Part shown: one piece after another, positions 1 through 7,623 of the stretch
How positions within the stretch are numbered: the stretch's first letter is position 1
Layout: each line of letters starts with the position of its first letter
Assembly: GCA_019420525.1 (NCBI GenBank)
Contig: JAHZHA010000033.1
Coordinates: forward strand, 80,233 to 90,214
Origin: Bacillota bacterium
GTDB taxonomy: Bacteria > Bacillota > Clostridia > Peptostreptococcales > Anaerovoracaceae
Reading direction: 5' to 3'
DNA: 9,982 nucleotides
Translations under genes and position numbers: made by a program
The notes under the pieces: model-generated
Told to the model about the DNA's origin: nothing
Seen by the model: the letters and a program-made list of their open reading frames with translations, nothing else
The model's database searches: none

Positions 1-3000
1 TGTCGGATGCGGCTTTCGTGTTCGCTTCGGAATATCTTCCGGGACAGTATGACCAGCGAGCGGATTCGGCAGCTCAGTGCATTCAGCTCATCAGCATGGA
101 GCAGAAGCCTGAGGTGAAGTTCTCCAGAGTGATCGCGCTTTACGGCGACATCACACCGGCGGAGGCAGATGCGGTGAAGCACTACTGTATCAACCCGGTG
201 GATTCTCAGGAATCTTCCATGGACATGCCTGAAACCATCGCTATCGCGGCAGATGTGCCGGAAGACGTAAAAATCGTGGAAGGCTTCCGTGAGATGAGCG
301 ACGACGAGCTCCGCGCTTACCGGGCGGAGATGGGATTCGCCATGAGCGAGGAGGATCTCCTCTTTGTGAGAAAGCATTATTCCGAAGATCTGATGCGGGA
401 TCCTACCGTGACAGAACTCAGAGTCATCGATACTTACTGGTCTGACCACTGCAGACATACGACATTTTCCACGAAGATCACCGATGTGAAATTCAGCGAT
501 GATAAATATTCTCAGCTTCTGAAAAAGGCTTATGAGAGATATCTTGAGATCAGAGACGAGGTGTACGGCGAGCGCATCGCGGAAAAGGACATCACGCTGA
601 TGGATCTGGCCGTCATCGGAACGAAGTACATCAAGAAGCTGGGACTGGCGGATGATCTGGATGAATCAGAAGAAATCAACGCCTGCAGCATCAACGTGAA
701 GGCTGTCATCGACGGAAAAGAAGAAGACTGGCTGGTCATGTTCAAAAATGAGACGCACAATCATCCGACGGAAATCGAACCTTTCGGCGGCGCTGCTACA
801 TGTCTGGGCGGCGCGATCCGCGATCCGCTCTCCGGCCGTGTCTATGTCTATCAGGCTATGCGTGTGACGGGATGTGCAGATCCGCGGACGAGCATCGCCG
901 ATACCCTGGCGGGCAAGCTTCCGCAGAGAAAAATAACGACGGGTGCAGCTCACGGCTACAGTTCCTACGGAAATCAGATCGGCATCGCCACCGGCAAGGT
1001 TACCGAGGTCTATGACGAAGGATATGTGGCGAAGAGAATGGAAGTAGGGGCCGTCATCGGCGCAGCTCCGAAGGCAAACGTCGTCAGAGAGAGACCGGCT
1101 CCGGGTGACAGGATTATCCTGGTAGGCGGCAGGACGGGACGCGACGGCTGCGGCGGCGCCACAGGCTCTTCAAAAGAACATACACAGGAATCGATTCTCA
1201 CCTGCGGAGCGGAAGTTCAGAAAGGTAATCCGCCTGTGGAGAGAAATCTGCAGAGATTGTTCCGGAGAAATGAAGTTTCCACACTGATCAAGCGCTGCAA
1301 CGATTTCGGCGCCGGTGGCGTATCAGTAGCCATCGGTGAATTGGCCGACAGCCTGGACATCAATCTCGATCTGGTTCCGAAAAAGTACGAGGGACTCGAC
1401 GGTACGGAACTGGCCATCTCCGAATCCCAGGAGAGAATGGCAGTCGTCGTAAAAGCGGAAGATACGGAAAAATTTATCGCTTACGCTCAGGAAGAAAATC
1501 TGGAGGCGGTGGCTGTGGCGGAAGTCACGGATACCGGGAGTGTCAGAATGTACTGGAGAGGAAAGTGCATTCTCGATCTGAAGAGATCTTTCCTGGATAC
1601 CAACGGCGTGAAGCAGAAGACGACGGTGGACGTGGAGGAAAACCGCGAATTTGCCGTGCCTGCACCGGAAAAGAAGCCGCTGGCGGATTATCTGAAAGAA
1701 CTGGGCAATGCCAGCCAGAAGGGACTGACGGAGAGGTTCGACAGCACCATCGGGGCAGGTTCTGTTCTCATGCCGCTGGGAGGGCGCTATCAGCTGTCTC
1801 CTGCTGCTGGCATGGCGGCCAAGCTGCCCGTGACGGAAGGTACTACGGATACAGCTACGCTGATGACGTTCGGCTATAATCCGGCGGTATCCAAGCGCAG
1901 TCCGTTCCACGGAGCGATTCACGCGGTAGTCGATTCCGCGACGAAGATCGTGGCGCTGGGCGGAGATTACAGAAAGGCGAGACTCTCTTTCCAGGAATAT
2001 TTTGAAAAGCTGGGAACTGATCCGAAGAGATGGGGAAAGCCTTTCGGCGCGCTTCTGGGAGGACTTACGGCTCAGGCTGAGCTGAAGATCCCTGCCATCG
2101 GCGGCAAAGACAGTATGTCGGGAACATTTATGGACATCGATGTACCGCCTACGCTGATCTCTTTCGCAGTTGCGCCGGCAGAGGCGGACAAGGTCGTCTC
2201 CACGGAATTCAAGAAAGCTGGAAGCACGCTGGTTCACATTTACCAGAATACGGATGAATCGGGAGTCATCGACTTTGAACAGTACAGGAAAAATATGGAA
2301 AGAGTTATCAGACTCTCCGGTGAGAAGAAGATTCTCTCCATGAATCCTGTCGGAAATGGCGGCATCTTTGTGACTGTCTGCGAGATGGCAGCCGGCAACA
2401 AGATCGGTGCGGTCATCGAGAAGAAAGAGGGCGAAGAGCTCCACCGCATCGAAACGGGCGCACTTATCGCAGAAATCGATGCTTCGGAAGATGCGGTAGC
2501 CCTGTTTGACGGCATCAGCTTTGAAATTATCGGAAAGACGGCAGATTCCGGCGAAATCGAAATCGCTGCCGAAGGAGAAAAGATCTCCGTCGAAGAGATG
2601 ATCCGGGCGTGGACGGAACCTCTGGAGTCCGTATTCCCGACGAAAGCAAAAGAAGACAGCCGTACGATCACGGCATTCTCCTGCACAGAGAGAAGCACCG
2701 CTTCTCCAGCCGTCAAAATCGCCAGACCGAAGGTCTTCATTCCGGTATTCCCGGGCACCAACTGCGAAATGGACAGCAGACGTGCCTTTGAGAGAGCCGG
2801 CGGCGATGTGGAGATGCAGATTCTCGCCAATCTGACGCCTGCGGTTCTCGACGAGTCGATCCGCCAGATGGTGAAGAAGATCAAAGAGAGCCAGATCATT
2901 ATGATTCCGGGCGGATTCAGCGGCGGCGATGAGCCGGACGGTTCCGCCAAATTCATCACGGCGGTATTCCGCAATCCTGCTGTCTCGGAAGCGGTTACAG

Positions 3001-3521
3001 AGCTTCTGGAAAAGAGAGACGGCCTGATGCTGGGTATCTGCAACGGATTCCAGGCGCTCATCAAACTGGGTCTCGTACCTTACGGAAAAATCGTCGAAGC
3101 GAAAGAAGACGCTCCGACTCTCACATACAACAGCATAGGAAGACACGCGTCGTGTCTTGTCAATACGAGAATCGCGTCAGTCAAATCGCCTTGGCTGGCA
3201 GGTACTGAAGTCGGCGATATTCATACGATTCCTGTCTCTCACGGAGAGGGAAGGTTCATCGCACCGGATGGTCTCATCGAAGAACTGGCGAAAAACGGAC
3301 AGATCGCTACACAGTACGTGGATCCGGAGGGCAGACCGACTTCGGACATCCGCTTCAATCCGAACAATTCCAATCAGGCCATCGAGGGAATCCTCTCTCC
3401 TGACGGAAGAATCTTCGGAAAGATGGGGCATTCGGAACGAATTGGCGAAAATCTCTACCGCAACGTTCCGGGCAATTTCGACCAGAAGCTCTTCGAGTCG
3501 GGCATCGGTTATTTCAAGTAA
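1..3521 (+). CDS. purL: Phosphoribosylformylglycinamidine (FGAM) synthase, single-chain clade II form, 5'-truncated by window edge
   Basis: Step 4 of purine synthesis: FGAR + glutamine + ATP gives FGAM, in the cytosol. The frame is open from base 3 with no stop upstream, and family-type sequence (EYLPGQYDQRADSAAQC) begins at once, so the gene is cut by the edge; I infer roughly 85 missing N-terminal residues. A GTG at 18 is not the true start. Counting from that GTG, the synthetase core shows SDHCRHTTF (142 on), ETHNHPT (245-251), a glycine-rich GGRTGRDGCGG (370 on), NDFGAGGV (428-435) and GGKDSM (695-700). A class I glutamine amidotransferase domain starts near 905: PGTNCEMD (912-919), nucleophile GICNG with Cys1008, SHGEGR (His1075) and the His1138/Glu1140 pair in GHSER. 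Carrying both domains in one chain explains the absence of purS and purQ here. The stop is TAA at 3519. The reading frame is intact. The function call is very secure. Confidence 0.97.
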   Translation, partial: SDAAFVFASEYLPGQYDQRADSAAQCIQLISMEQKPEVKFSRVIALYGDITPAEADAVKHYCINPVDSQESSMDMPETIAIAADVPEDVKIVEGFREMSDDELRAYRAEMGFAMSEEDLLFVRKHYSEDLMRDPTVTELRVIDTYWSDHCRHTTFSTKITDVKFSDDKYSQLLKKAYERYLEIRDEVYGERIAEKDITLMDLAVIGTKYIKKLGLADDLDESEEINACSINVKAVIDGKEEDWLVMFKNETHNHPTEIEPFGGAATCLGGAIRDPLSGRVYVYQAMRVTGCADPRTSIADTLAGKLPQRKITTGAAHGYSSYGNQIGIATGKVTEVYDEGYVAKRMEVGAVIGAAPKANVVRERPAPGDRIILVGGRTGRDGCGGATGSSKEHTQESILTCGAEVQKGNPPVERNLQRLFRRNEVSTLIKRCNDFGAGGVSVAIGELADSLDINLDLVPKKYEGLDGTELAISESQERMAVVVKAEDTEKFIAYAQEENLEAVAVAEVTDTGSVRMYWRGKCILDLKRSFLDTNGVKQKTTVDVEENREFAVPAPEKKPLADYLKELGNASQKGLTERFDSTIGAGSVLMPLGGRYQLSPAAGMAAKLPVTEGTTDTATLMTFGYNPAVSKRSPFHGAIHAVVDSATKIVALGGDYRKARLSFQEYFEKLGTDPKRWGKPFGALLGGLTAQAELKIPAIGGKDSMSGTFMDIDVPPTLISFAVAPAEADKVVSTEFKKAGSTLVHIYQNTDESGVIDFEQYRKNMERVIRLSGEKKILSMNPVGNGGIFVTVCEMAAGNKIGAVIEKKEGEELHRIETGALIAEIDASEDAVALFDGISFEIIGKTADSGEIEIAAEGEKISVEEMIRAWTEPLESVFPTKAKEDSRTITAFSCTERSTASPAVKIARPKVFIPVFPGTNCEMDSRRAFERAGGDVEMQILANLTPAVLDESIRQMVKKIKESQIIMIPGGFSGGDEPDGSAKFITAVFRNPAVSEAVTELLEKRDGLMLGICNGFQALIKLGLVPYGKIVEAKEDAPTLTYNSIGRHASCLVNTRIASVKSPWLAGTEVGDIHTIPVSHGEGRFIAPDGLIEELAKNGQIATQYVDPEGRPTSDIRFNPNNSNQAIEGILSPDGRIFGKMGHSERIGENLYRNVPGNFDQKLFESGIGYFK

Positions 3522-3555
3522 AAGACAACGGACTGCGTGACTGAAATACCGACAG

Positions 3556-3600
3556 GCATCCGGGATTTCACGGGAAATCCCGGATGCAGTTTGTCGTTTT
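3556..3600 (+). terminator. Strong hairpin with T-rich tail in the purL-purE gap; possible intrinsic terminator or attenuator
   Basis: The arms GCATCCGGGATTT (3556-3568) and AAATCCCGGATGC (3575-3587) are perfect inverse complements: 13 bp around a six-base loop, CACGGG. The next bases are T-rich but interrupted (AGTTTGTCGTTTT, 3588-3600). It lies 34 bp after the purL stop and 58 bp before the purE start. The U-tract is poorer than in a textbook terminator, so partial termination, or a role as an mRNA 3'-end stabiliser or processing site between purL and the rest of the operon, is as likely. The hairpin is directly visible; its function is inferred. Confidence 0.6.
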
Positions 3601-3626
3601 CAGAAAAGTGCAGATAAGGATATAAA
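3591..3626 (+). promoter_or_regulatory. Weak candidate promoter upstream of purE
   Basis: If the hairpin just upstream terminates transcription, purE needs its own promoter in this short stretch. Two poor-to-fair sigma-A-like arrangements can be drawn. One is TTGTCG (3591-3596) with GATAAG (3613-3618), spacer 16. The other is TTTTCA (3597-3602) with TATAAA (3621-3626), spacer 18. Each -35 matches consensus at 4 of 6; the -10 boxes match at 4 and 5 of 6. The second would start RNA almost on the purE Shine-Dalgarno, making it less convincing. This is a weak inference in AT-rich sequence. Confidence 0.2.
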
Positions 3627-3645
3627 AATGGAAAGGAAGGATAAA

Positions 3646-4125
3646 ATGAAAGTCGGAATCGTCATGGGAAGCAAATCCGATTATCCGGTAGTCGAACGGA
3701 CAGAAAAAATTCTGGCGGAATTCGGCGTTGATTTTGAGACGAGAATCATTTCCGCTCACAGAACGCCGCTGACCGCTATGGATTTCGCATCGAAAGCGGA
3801 GGAAAACGGCATCGAGGTCATCATCGCAGCGGCGGGTAAAGCCGCTCATCTGGGAGGTGTGCTGGCGGCCTTCACACCGCTGCCGGTCATCGGACTTCCG
3901 GTGAAATCCTCCACGCTGACGGGTCTGGATTCACTTCTGTCCATCGTTCAGATGCCGAAAGGCGTTCCCGTCGCTACGGTAGCCATCGACGGCGCGGAAA
4001 ATGCAGGTATTCTGGCGGTTCAGATGCTCTCTTTAAAGTATCCGGAACTGAGACAGGCGATGAAAGACTACAAAGCGAAGATGGAGCGTGAAGTGGCTGC
4101 AGCCGACGCGGAATTTCAGAAATAA
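3646..4125 (+). CDS. purE: 5-(carboxyamino)imidazole ribonucleotide mutase (class I PurE)
   Basis: Step 6: in bacteria, class I PurE moves the carboxylate of N5-CAIR to C4 to give CAIR. The 159-residue protein is a single Rossmann-like PurE domain of usual length. It shows GSKSD (8-12), SAHRTP with the conserved catalytic His38, AAGKAAHLGG (62-71), and SLLSIVQMPKGVPVATVAI, then the Asn of ENAGILAVQML. The SAHRTP and AAHL motifs match class I rather than the animal/Treponema class II (AIR carboxylase) pattern. I prefer ATG 3646 because GGAAGG (3635-3640) lies 5 bp upstream and similarity starts at MKVGIVMGS. An in-frame ATG at 3628 (AAGGA 7 bp upstream) would add six charged residues and cannot be ruled out. 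No purK adjoins it, so the source of N5-CAIR is not shown here. Confidence 0.96.
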   Translation: MKVGIVMGSKSDYPVVERTEKILAEFGVDFETRIISAHRTPLTAMDFASKAEENGIEVIIAAAGKAAHLGGVLAAFTPLPVIGLPVKSSTLTGLDSLLSIVQMPKGVPVATVAIDGAENAGILAVQMLSLKYPELRQAMKDYKAKMEREVAAADAEFQK

Positions 4126-4173
4126 GCGGAAATCCGGAAAAAACGGAATTTTCAGATGAATCATATGCAGGAT

Positions 4174-4190
4174 GCCCCCGGCAGGGGAGC
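4174..4190 (+). other. Small GC-rich hairpin abutting the purC ribosome-binding site
   Basis: GCCCCC (4174-4179) can pair with GGGGAGC (4184-4190) around the loop GGCA, with one bulged A. It ends one base before the purC Shine-Dalgarno block (4191-4200). It has no T-tract, so it is not a terminator. It may be incidental, or may affect purC translation or the 5' end of a processed message. The rest of the purE-purC gap holds only an imperfect AT-rich hairpin near 4130-4150. Confidence 0.35.
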
Positions 4191-4207
4191 GGAAAGGAAG
4201 AGAAAAA

Positions 4208-4924
4208 ATGCAGAAATTAGAACAGCTCTATGAAGGAAAAGCAAAGAAAGTATTTAAGACAGATGATCCGAAACTTTACATCGTGGACTACAAGGACGAC
4301 GCCACGGCTTTCAACGGTGAAAAGAAGGGTACCATCGCATCCAAAGGAGTTGTAAACAATAAAATGTCGGCGATTATCTTCCAGCAGCTGGAAGAAGCAG
4401 GCGTTCCGACTCATCTGGTAAAACTCCTCAGCGACAGAGAAACTCTCGTAAAGGCGGTAAAAATCCTTCCGCTGGAAGTCATCATCCGCAATGTGGCGGC
4501 AGGCTCTTTCTCTCAGAGATACGGAGTGGAAGAAGGAAGAGAACTGGCCAAGACGGTTCTGGAATTCTCCTATAAAAACGACGATCTCGGCGATCCTCTC
4601 ATCAATGACGATCACATTCTGGCGCTGGAACTGGCTACACCGGAACAGTTGGCTGCAGTGAGAAAATATGCTTTTATGGTAAATGACTTCCTGAAGGACT
4701 TCTTCCTGAAGAGCGATCTCAGACTCATCGACTTCAAGATCGAATTCGGTTTATACGACGGAGAAGTCATCCTGGCAGACGAAATTTCTCCTGACACATG
4801 CCGCCTTTGGGATGTTCATACCGGTGAAAAGATGGATAAGGACAGATTCAGAAGAGATCTGGGCAACGTGGAAGAGACATATCAGGAAGTACTGAAGAGA
4901 GTCGAAGAAAACGAGCAGGCATAA
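4208..4924 (+). CDS. purC: Phosphoribosylaminoimidazole-succinocarboxamide (SAICAR) synthase
   Basis: Step 7: ATP-dependent ligation of aspartate to CAIR, giving SAICAR. The protein has 238 residues, typical of the bacterial family (about 240). It shows the N-terminal nucleotide-binding LYEGKAKKVF (7-16), KDDATAFNGEKKG (29-41), the first SAICAR synthetase signature around PLEVIIRN (88-95) followed by VAAGS, the second signature LIDFKIEFG (173-181), and DEISPDTCRLWD (191-202). The start is ATG 4208, where AGGAAG (4195-4200) stands 7 bp upstream and similarity begins (MQKLEQLYEGKAKK). An upstream in-frame ATG at 4172 would add 12 residues that look like untranslated leader and overlap the RBS. 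It is the last pathway step encoded in this window; purB for the next step is not here. The identification is secure. Confidence 0.97.
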   Translation: MQKLEQLYEGKAKKVFKTDDPKLYIVDYKDDATAFNGEKKGTIASKGVVNNKMSAIIFQQLEEAGVPTHLVKLLSDRETLVKAVKILPLEVIIRNVAAGSFSQRYGVEEGRELAKTVLEFSYKNDDLGDPLINDDHILALELATPEQLAAVRKYAFMVNDFLKDFFLKSDLRLIDFKIEFGLYDGEVILADEISPDTCRLWDVHTGEKMDKDRFRRDLGNVEETYQEVLKRVEENEQA

Positions 4925-4930
4925 TCCAGA

Positions 4931-4981
4931 CGGACCGGGCTTTCCGCAGGAAGCCGGAGGCGAAGAGGAAAGTCCGGTCCG
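4931..4981 (+). other. Long intergenic hairpin between purC and purF
   Basis: The arms CGGACCGGGCTTTCC (4931-4945) and GGAAAGTCCGGTCCG (4967-4981) form a 15-bp stem with a single G·U pair and a purine-rich 21-base loop. No T-run follows, so it is not an ordinary intrinsic terminator. Parts of the same sequence can form two smaller competing hairpins: GGCTTTCC (4938-4945) with GGAAGCC (4949-4955), and CCGGA (4954-4958) with TCCGG (4973-4977). Possible roles are mRNA processing or stability, translational control of purF, or a dispersed intergenic repeat. The pairing is visible; the role is unknown. Confidence 0.6.
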
Positions 4982-5017
4982 GCGCTTTACTTGAAAGGAA
5001 CGATAAAGGAAACATCT

Positions 5018-6487
5018 ATGAACGAAAACAAAGAATGGCTGACGGAACTGATGGATGACGACAAGTTCCACGACGAATGCGGTGTCATCGGAATTTCTTC
5101 TCCGGGCGCTCAGAATATCGCAAAAGACGTATATTTCGGTCTTCATTCCCTGCAGCACAGAGGGCAGGAGAGCGCCGGAATCGCATCCAATATGTTCGGA
5201 AACATCAACTGTTATAAAAATATGGGACTCGTTCAGGAAGTATTCAGCGATGACATCATGAATACTCTGCCGGGCGATATCTGCATCGGTCATGTCAGAT
5301 ATTCCACAGCGGGACAGAGCCACGCGACGAATTCCCAGCCTCTCGTCGTCTATTCCAAGATGGGTTCTCTGGCCCTCGCGCACAACGGCACACTGGTCAA
5401 CGCTACGGTACTCAGAGAGAAGATGCAGGATGAGGGATACATCTTCCAGACTTCCACGGACTCTGAGATTATCGCCGCTCTCATCGCTCAGAATCTCAGA
5501 GAAGGAAGCGTCGAAACCGCGGTGGCAAAGGTGGCAAATATCGTCAAAGGATCTTTTGCACTCGTCATCACTACGGGAGACAAGCTCCTGGGCGTGCGGG
5601 ACGCCAACGGCATCCGTCCGCTGTGCATCGGACGCACGAAATCAGGTTACGTTCTGGCCTCCGAGAGCTGTGTATTCCCTCTCCAGGGAGCGGAATTCGT
5701 ACGGGATGTGGAACCTGGAGAGATCGTCATCATCCAGAACAACGAACTGCGTTCTATCAGATTCAACGAAAACTGCCCGAAAAAAGTATGCTCTTTCGAA
5801 TACGTATACTTTGCGAGAACTGACAGCCGTATGGACGGCAGAAGCGTATATCATTCCCGCAGAGAAGCCGGCAGAATTCTGGCACGCGAAAGCGGTGTGG
5901 AAGCAGATCTCGTCATCGCGGTTCCCGATTCCGGTACTGTGGCAGCCATCGGCTATGCGGAAGAATCCGGAATTCCTTTCGGAGAAGGTCTCGTCAAGAA
6001 CAGATATGTGGGCAGAACGTTTATCCAGCCGACACAGGAGATGCGCGAACTGGGCGTCCGGATGAAGCTGAATGTCCTGGAAGAAAATGTAAGAGGAAAG
6101 CGCATCATCATGATCGACGACTCCATCGTTAGAGGAACTACCAGCGGCAAGATCGTCAAGCTGCTGAAAGATGCAGGAGCCGCCGAGGTTCACGTGCGCA
6201 TCAGTTCTCCACCGGTCATGTATTCCTGCTATCTCGGAATCGATACGCCGGACAGAAAGAATCTGATGGCAGCCAATTATTCCGTCGAGGAGATCTGCAG
6301 ACATATCGGTGCGGATTCTCTGGCGTTTATAAGCATCGACGGCCTCAAAGAATGCATCGGGTTCGGAGATGCTATCTGCGACGCATGCTTCACAGGAAAT
6401 TATCCAGTGGAACTCTCCGATGTGGACTATGCAGCGGAGCACGAAGAAGCTGCCAGCAAGAGAGATTTTATCTTCGAATACGACTGA
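5018..6487 (+). CDS. purF: Amidophosphoribosyltransferase (glutamine PRPP amidotransferase), Fe-S, propeptide type
   Basis: The committed first step: PRPP + glutamine gives 5-phosphoribosylamine. The 489-residue chain has an N-terminal Ntn-hydrolase glutaminase domain and a C-terminal phosphoribosyltransferase domain. The likely nucleophile is Cys21 in DECGVIGI, so a 20-residue propeptide should be removed by self-cleavage, as in B. subtilis PurF. Glutaminase motifs are SLQHRGQES, GHVRYSTAG (91-99) and HNGTLVN (122-128). The PRPP loop is IDDSIVRGTTS (366-376). Four cysteines match the B. subtilis [4Fe-4S] ligands: Cys258 (VCSFEY), Cys404 (YSCYLG), Cys454 and Cys457 (CDACFTG). The cluster makes this enzyme type oxygen-sensitive. 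The start is ATG 5018 with AAAGGA 7 bp upstream; an in-frame TTG at 4991 would add nine residues and is unlikely. Family enzymes are inhibited by purine nucleotides. A large hairpin lies just upstream. Confidence 0.97.
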   Translation: MNENKEWLTELMDDDKFHDECGVIGISSPGAQNIAKDVYFGLHSLQHRGQESAGIASNMFGNINCYKNMGLVQEVFSDDIMNTLPGDICIGHVRYSTAGQSHATNSQPLVVYSKMGSLALAHNGTLVNATVLREKMQDEGYIFQTSTDSEIIAALIAQNLREGSVETAVAKVANIVKGSFALVITTGDKLLGVRDANGIRPLCIGRTKSGYVLASESCVFPLQGAEFVRDVEPGEIVIIQNNELRSIRFNENCPKKVCSFEYVYFARTDSRMDGRSVYHSRREAGRILARESGVEADLVIAVPDSGTVAAIGYAEESGIPFGEGLVKNRYVGRTFIQPTQEMRELGVRMKLNVLEENVRGKRIIMIDDSIVRGTTSGKIVKLLKDAGAAEVHVRISSPPVMYSCYLGIDTPDRKNLMAANYSVEEICRHIGADSLAFISIDGLKECIGFGDAICDACFTGNYPVELSDVDYAAEHEEAASKRDFIFEYD

Positions 6488-6562
6488 TTTCCGCAGAGGT
6501 AATCAGCGCTTTCGCAAATATGTAAATCGGTAAAATACATGATTAAGAAAGGATTTTTTAAC

Positions 6563-7612
6563 ATGGGAGATAAACTGACATATAAAGACGCCGGCGTGGA
6601 TACAAAAGAAGGCGGAAGAGCCGTTGAACTGATGAAAGATCATGTGAAGAGAACGTTTGACGAAAATGTTCTGACCGGTCTCGGAAGTTTCGGAAGCATG
6701 TATCAGCTGAATTTGGCGGAGATCGGAGAGCCTGTTCTCGTTTCGGGAACGGACGGTGTGGGAACGAAGCTGAAGATCGCATTCCTGATGGACAAACACG
6801 ATACGGTGGGTCAGGACTGCGTTGCGATGTGCGTCAACGACATCATCTGTCAGGGAGCGGTTCCTCTTTTCTTCCTGGATTACATCGCTACAGGCAAGGT
6901 TCAGGCGGAGAAGATCGCCGATATCGTAAAGGGCATCGCCGATGGCTGTGTGCTTTCCGAATGCTCCCTGGTGGGCGGTGAGACGGCGGAAATGCCATCT
7001 TTCTACAGCGATGACGAATATGATATGGCCGGCTTTGCGGTAGGAATTGCAGATAAGAAGCACATCATCGACGGAAGCAAGGTGGCCGAAGGTGATGTTC
7101 TCATCGGACTCCCTTCCAGCGGTATTCACAGCAACGGCTATTCGCTGGTGAGAAAGGTATTCTTCGACAAAATGGATATGGACGTAGCCGATTATGTGGA
7201 AGAACTGGGAACGACTCTCGGAGATGCGCTGATCACGCCGACCCGGATTTATGTCAAAGCCTGCAAGGCGCTTTTCGGAAAATACGATATTCACGGAATC
7301 GTACATATGACAGGAGGCGGATTTTATGAGAATATTCCGCGGATCATCCCGGAGGGACTGGGTGCTGAAATCGAAACGGGCACTTGGGAAGTTCCTGAGA
7401 TCTTCCGGTATATCAAGAAATGCGGAAACATCGACGCGAAAGAGATGTTTTCCACATTCAACATGGGAATTGGCATGATCTTTGCCGTCAGCCCTGTAGA
7501 TGTGGAAGGCGTTATGGCCGTTCTGGCGGCTGCCGGTGAAAAACCGAATATTATCGGAAAAATCTCTGCAAAGGAAGGCATCTCGATCATCAACGACGGG
7601 GAAGTATTATAA
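6563..7612 (+). CDS. purM: Phosphoribosylformylglycinamidine cyclo-ligase (AIR synthase)
   Basis: Step 5: ATP-dependent ring closure of FGAM to AIR. The protein has 349 residues, close to B. subtilis PurM. It is an AIRS-fold protein, N-terminal half first: TYKDAGVD (6-13), SGTDGVGTKLK (61-71), GQDCVAMCVNDIICQGA (83-99), LVGGETAEMP (136-145) and YDMAGFAVG. The C-terminal half carries GIHSNGYSLVR (187-197), MTGGGFYENIPRI and FSTFNMGIGM. All main conserved blocks are present. I chose ATG 6563 because AAAGGA (6548-6553) sits 9 bp upstream; an in-frame ATG at 6539 has no clear Shine-Dalgarno and would place that site inside the gene. It follows purF by 75 bp, with no convincing terminator between, and is 11 bp before purN. 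Its substrate is the product of the purL enzyme in the same operon. Confidence 0.97.
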   Translation: MGDKLTYKDAGVDTKEGGRAVELMKDHVKRTFDENVLTGLGSFGSMYQLNLAEIGEPVLVSGTDGVGTKLKIAFLMDKHDTVGQDCVAMCVNDIICQGAVPLFFLDYIATGKVQAEKIADIVKGIADGCVLSECSLVGGETAEMPSFYSDDEYDMAGFAVGIADKKHIIDGSKVAEGDVLIGLPSSGIHSNGYSLVRKVFFDKMDMDVADYVEELGTTLGDALITPTRIYVKACKALFGKYDIHGIVHMTGGGFYENIPRIIPEGLGAEIETGTWEVPEIFRYIKKCGNIDAKEMFSTFNMGIGMIFAVSPVDVEGVMAVLAAAGEKPNIIGKISAKEGISIINDGEVL

Positions 7613-7623
7613 AGAGGTTTCAA

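Noticed and set aside
18..20. GTG as the start of purL
   Set aside because: The frame stays open to the left edge, there is no Shine-Dalgarno site, and the family has roughly 85 more residues before this point.
1323..3146. A 607-codon open frame on the minus strand opposite purL
   Set aside because: It lies wholly inside purL, whose + strand frame has conserved catalytic motifs throughout. The antisense translation is rich in Arg, His, Phe and Asp with no recognisable domain, as expected from the mirrored codon bias of purL, which rarely uses codons that give antisense stops.
5642..6442. A 266-codon minus-strand frame and a 257-codon + strand frame (5292-6065) over purF
   Set aside because: Both overlap the well-supported purF frame, give low-complexity Ser/Arg-rich or unrecognised products, and lack convincing ribosome-binding sites.
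6508..6544. A possible promoter (TAAAAT at 6531-6536) and AT-rich hairpin (6517-6524 with 6536-6544) upstream of purM
   Set aside because: No acceptable -35 box at the right spacing, and the hairpin is short, AT-only in most pairs and has a bulge. It looks like ordinary AT-rich spacer.
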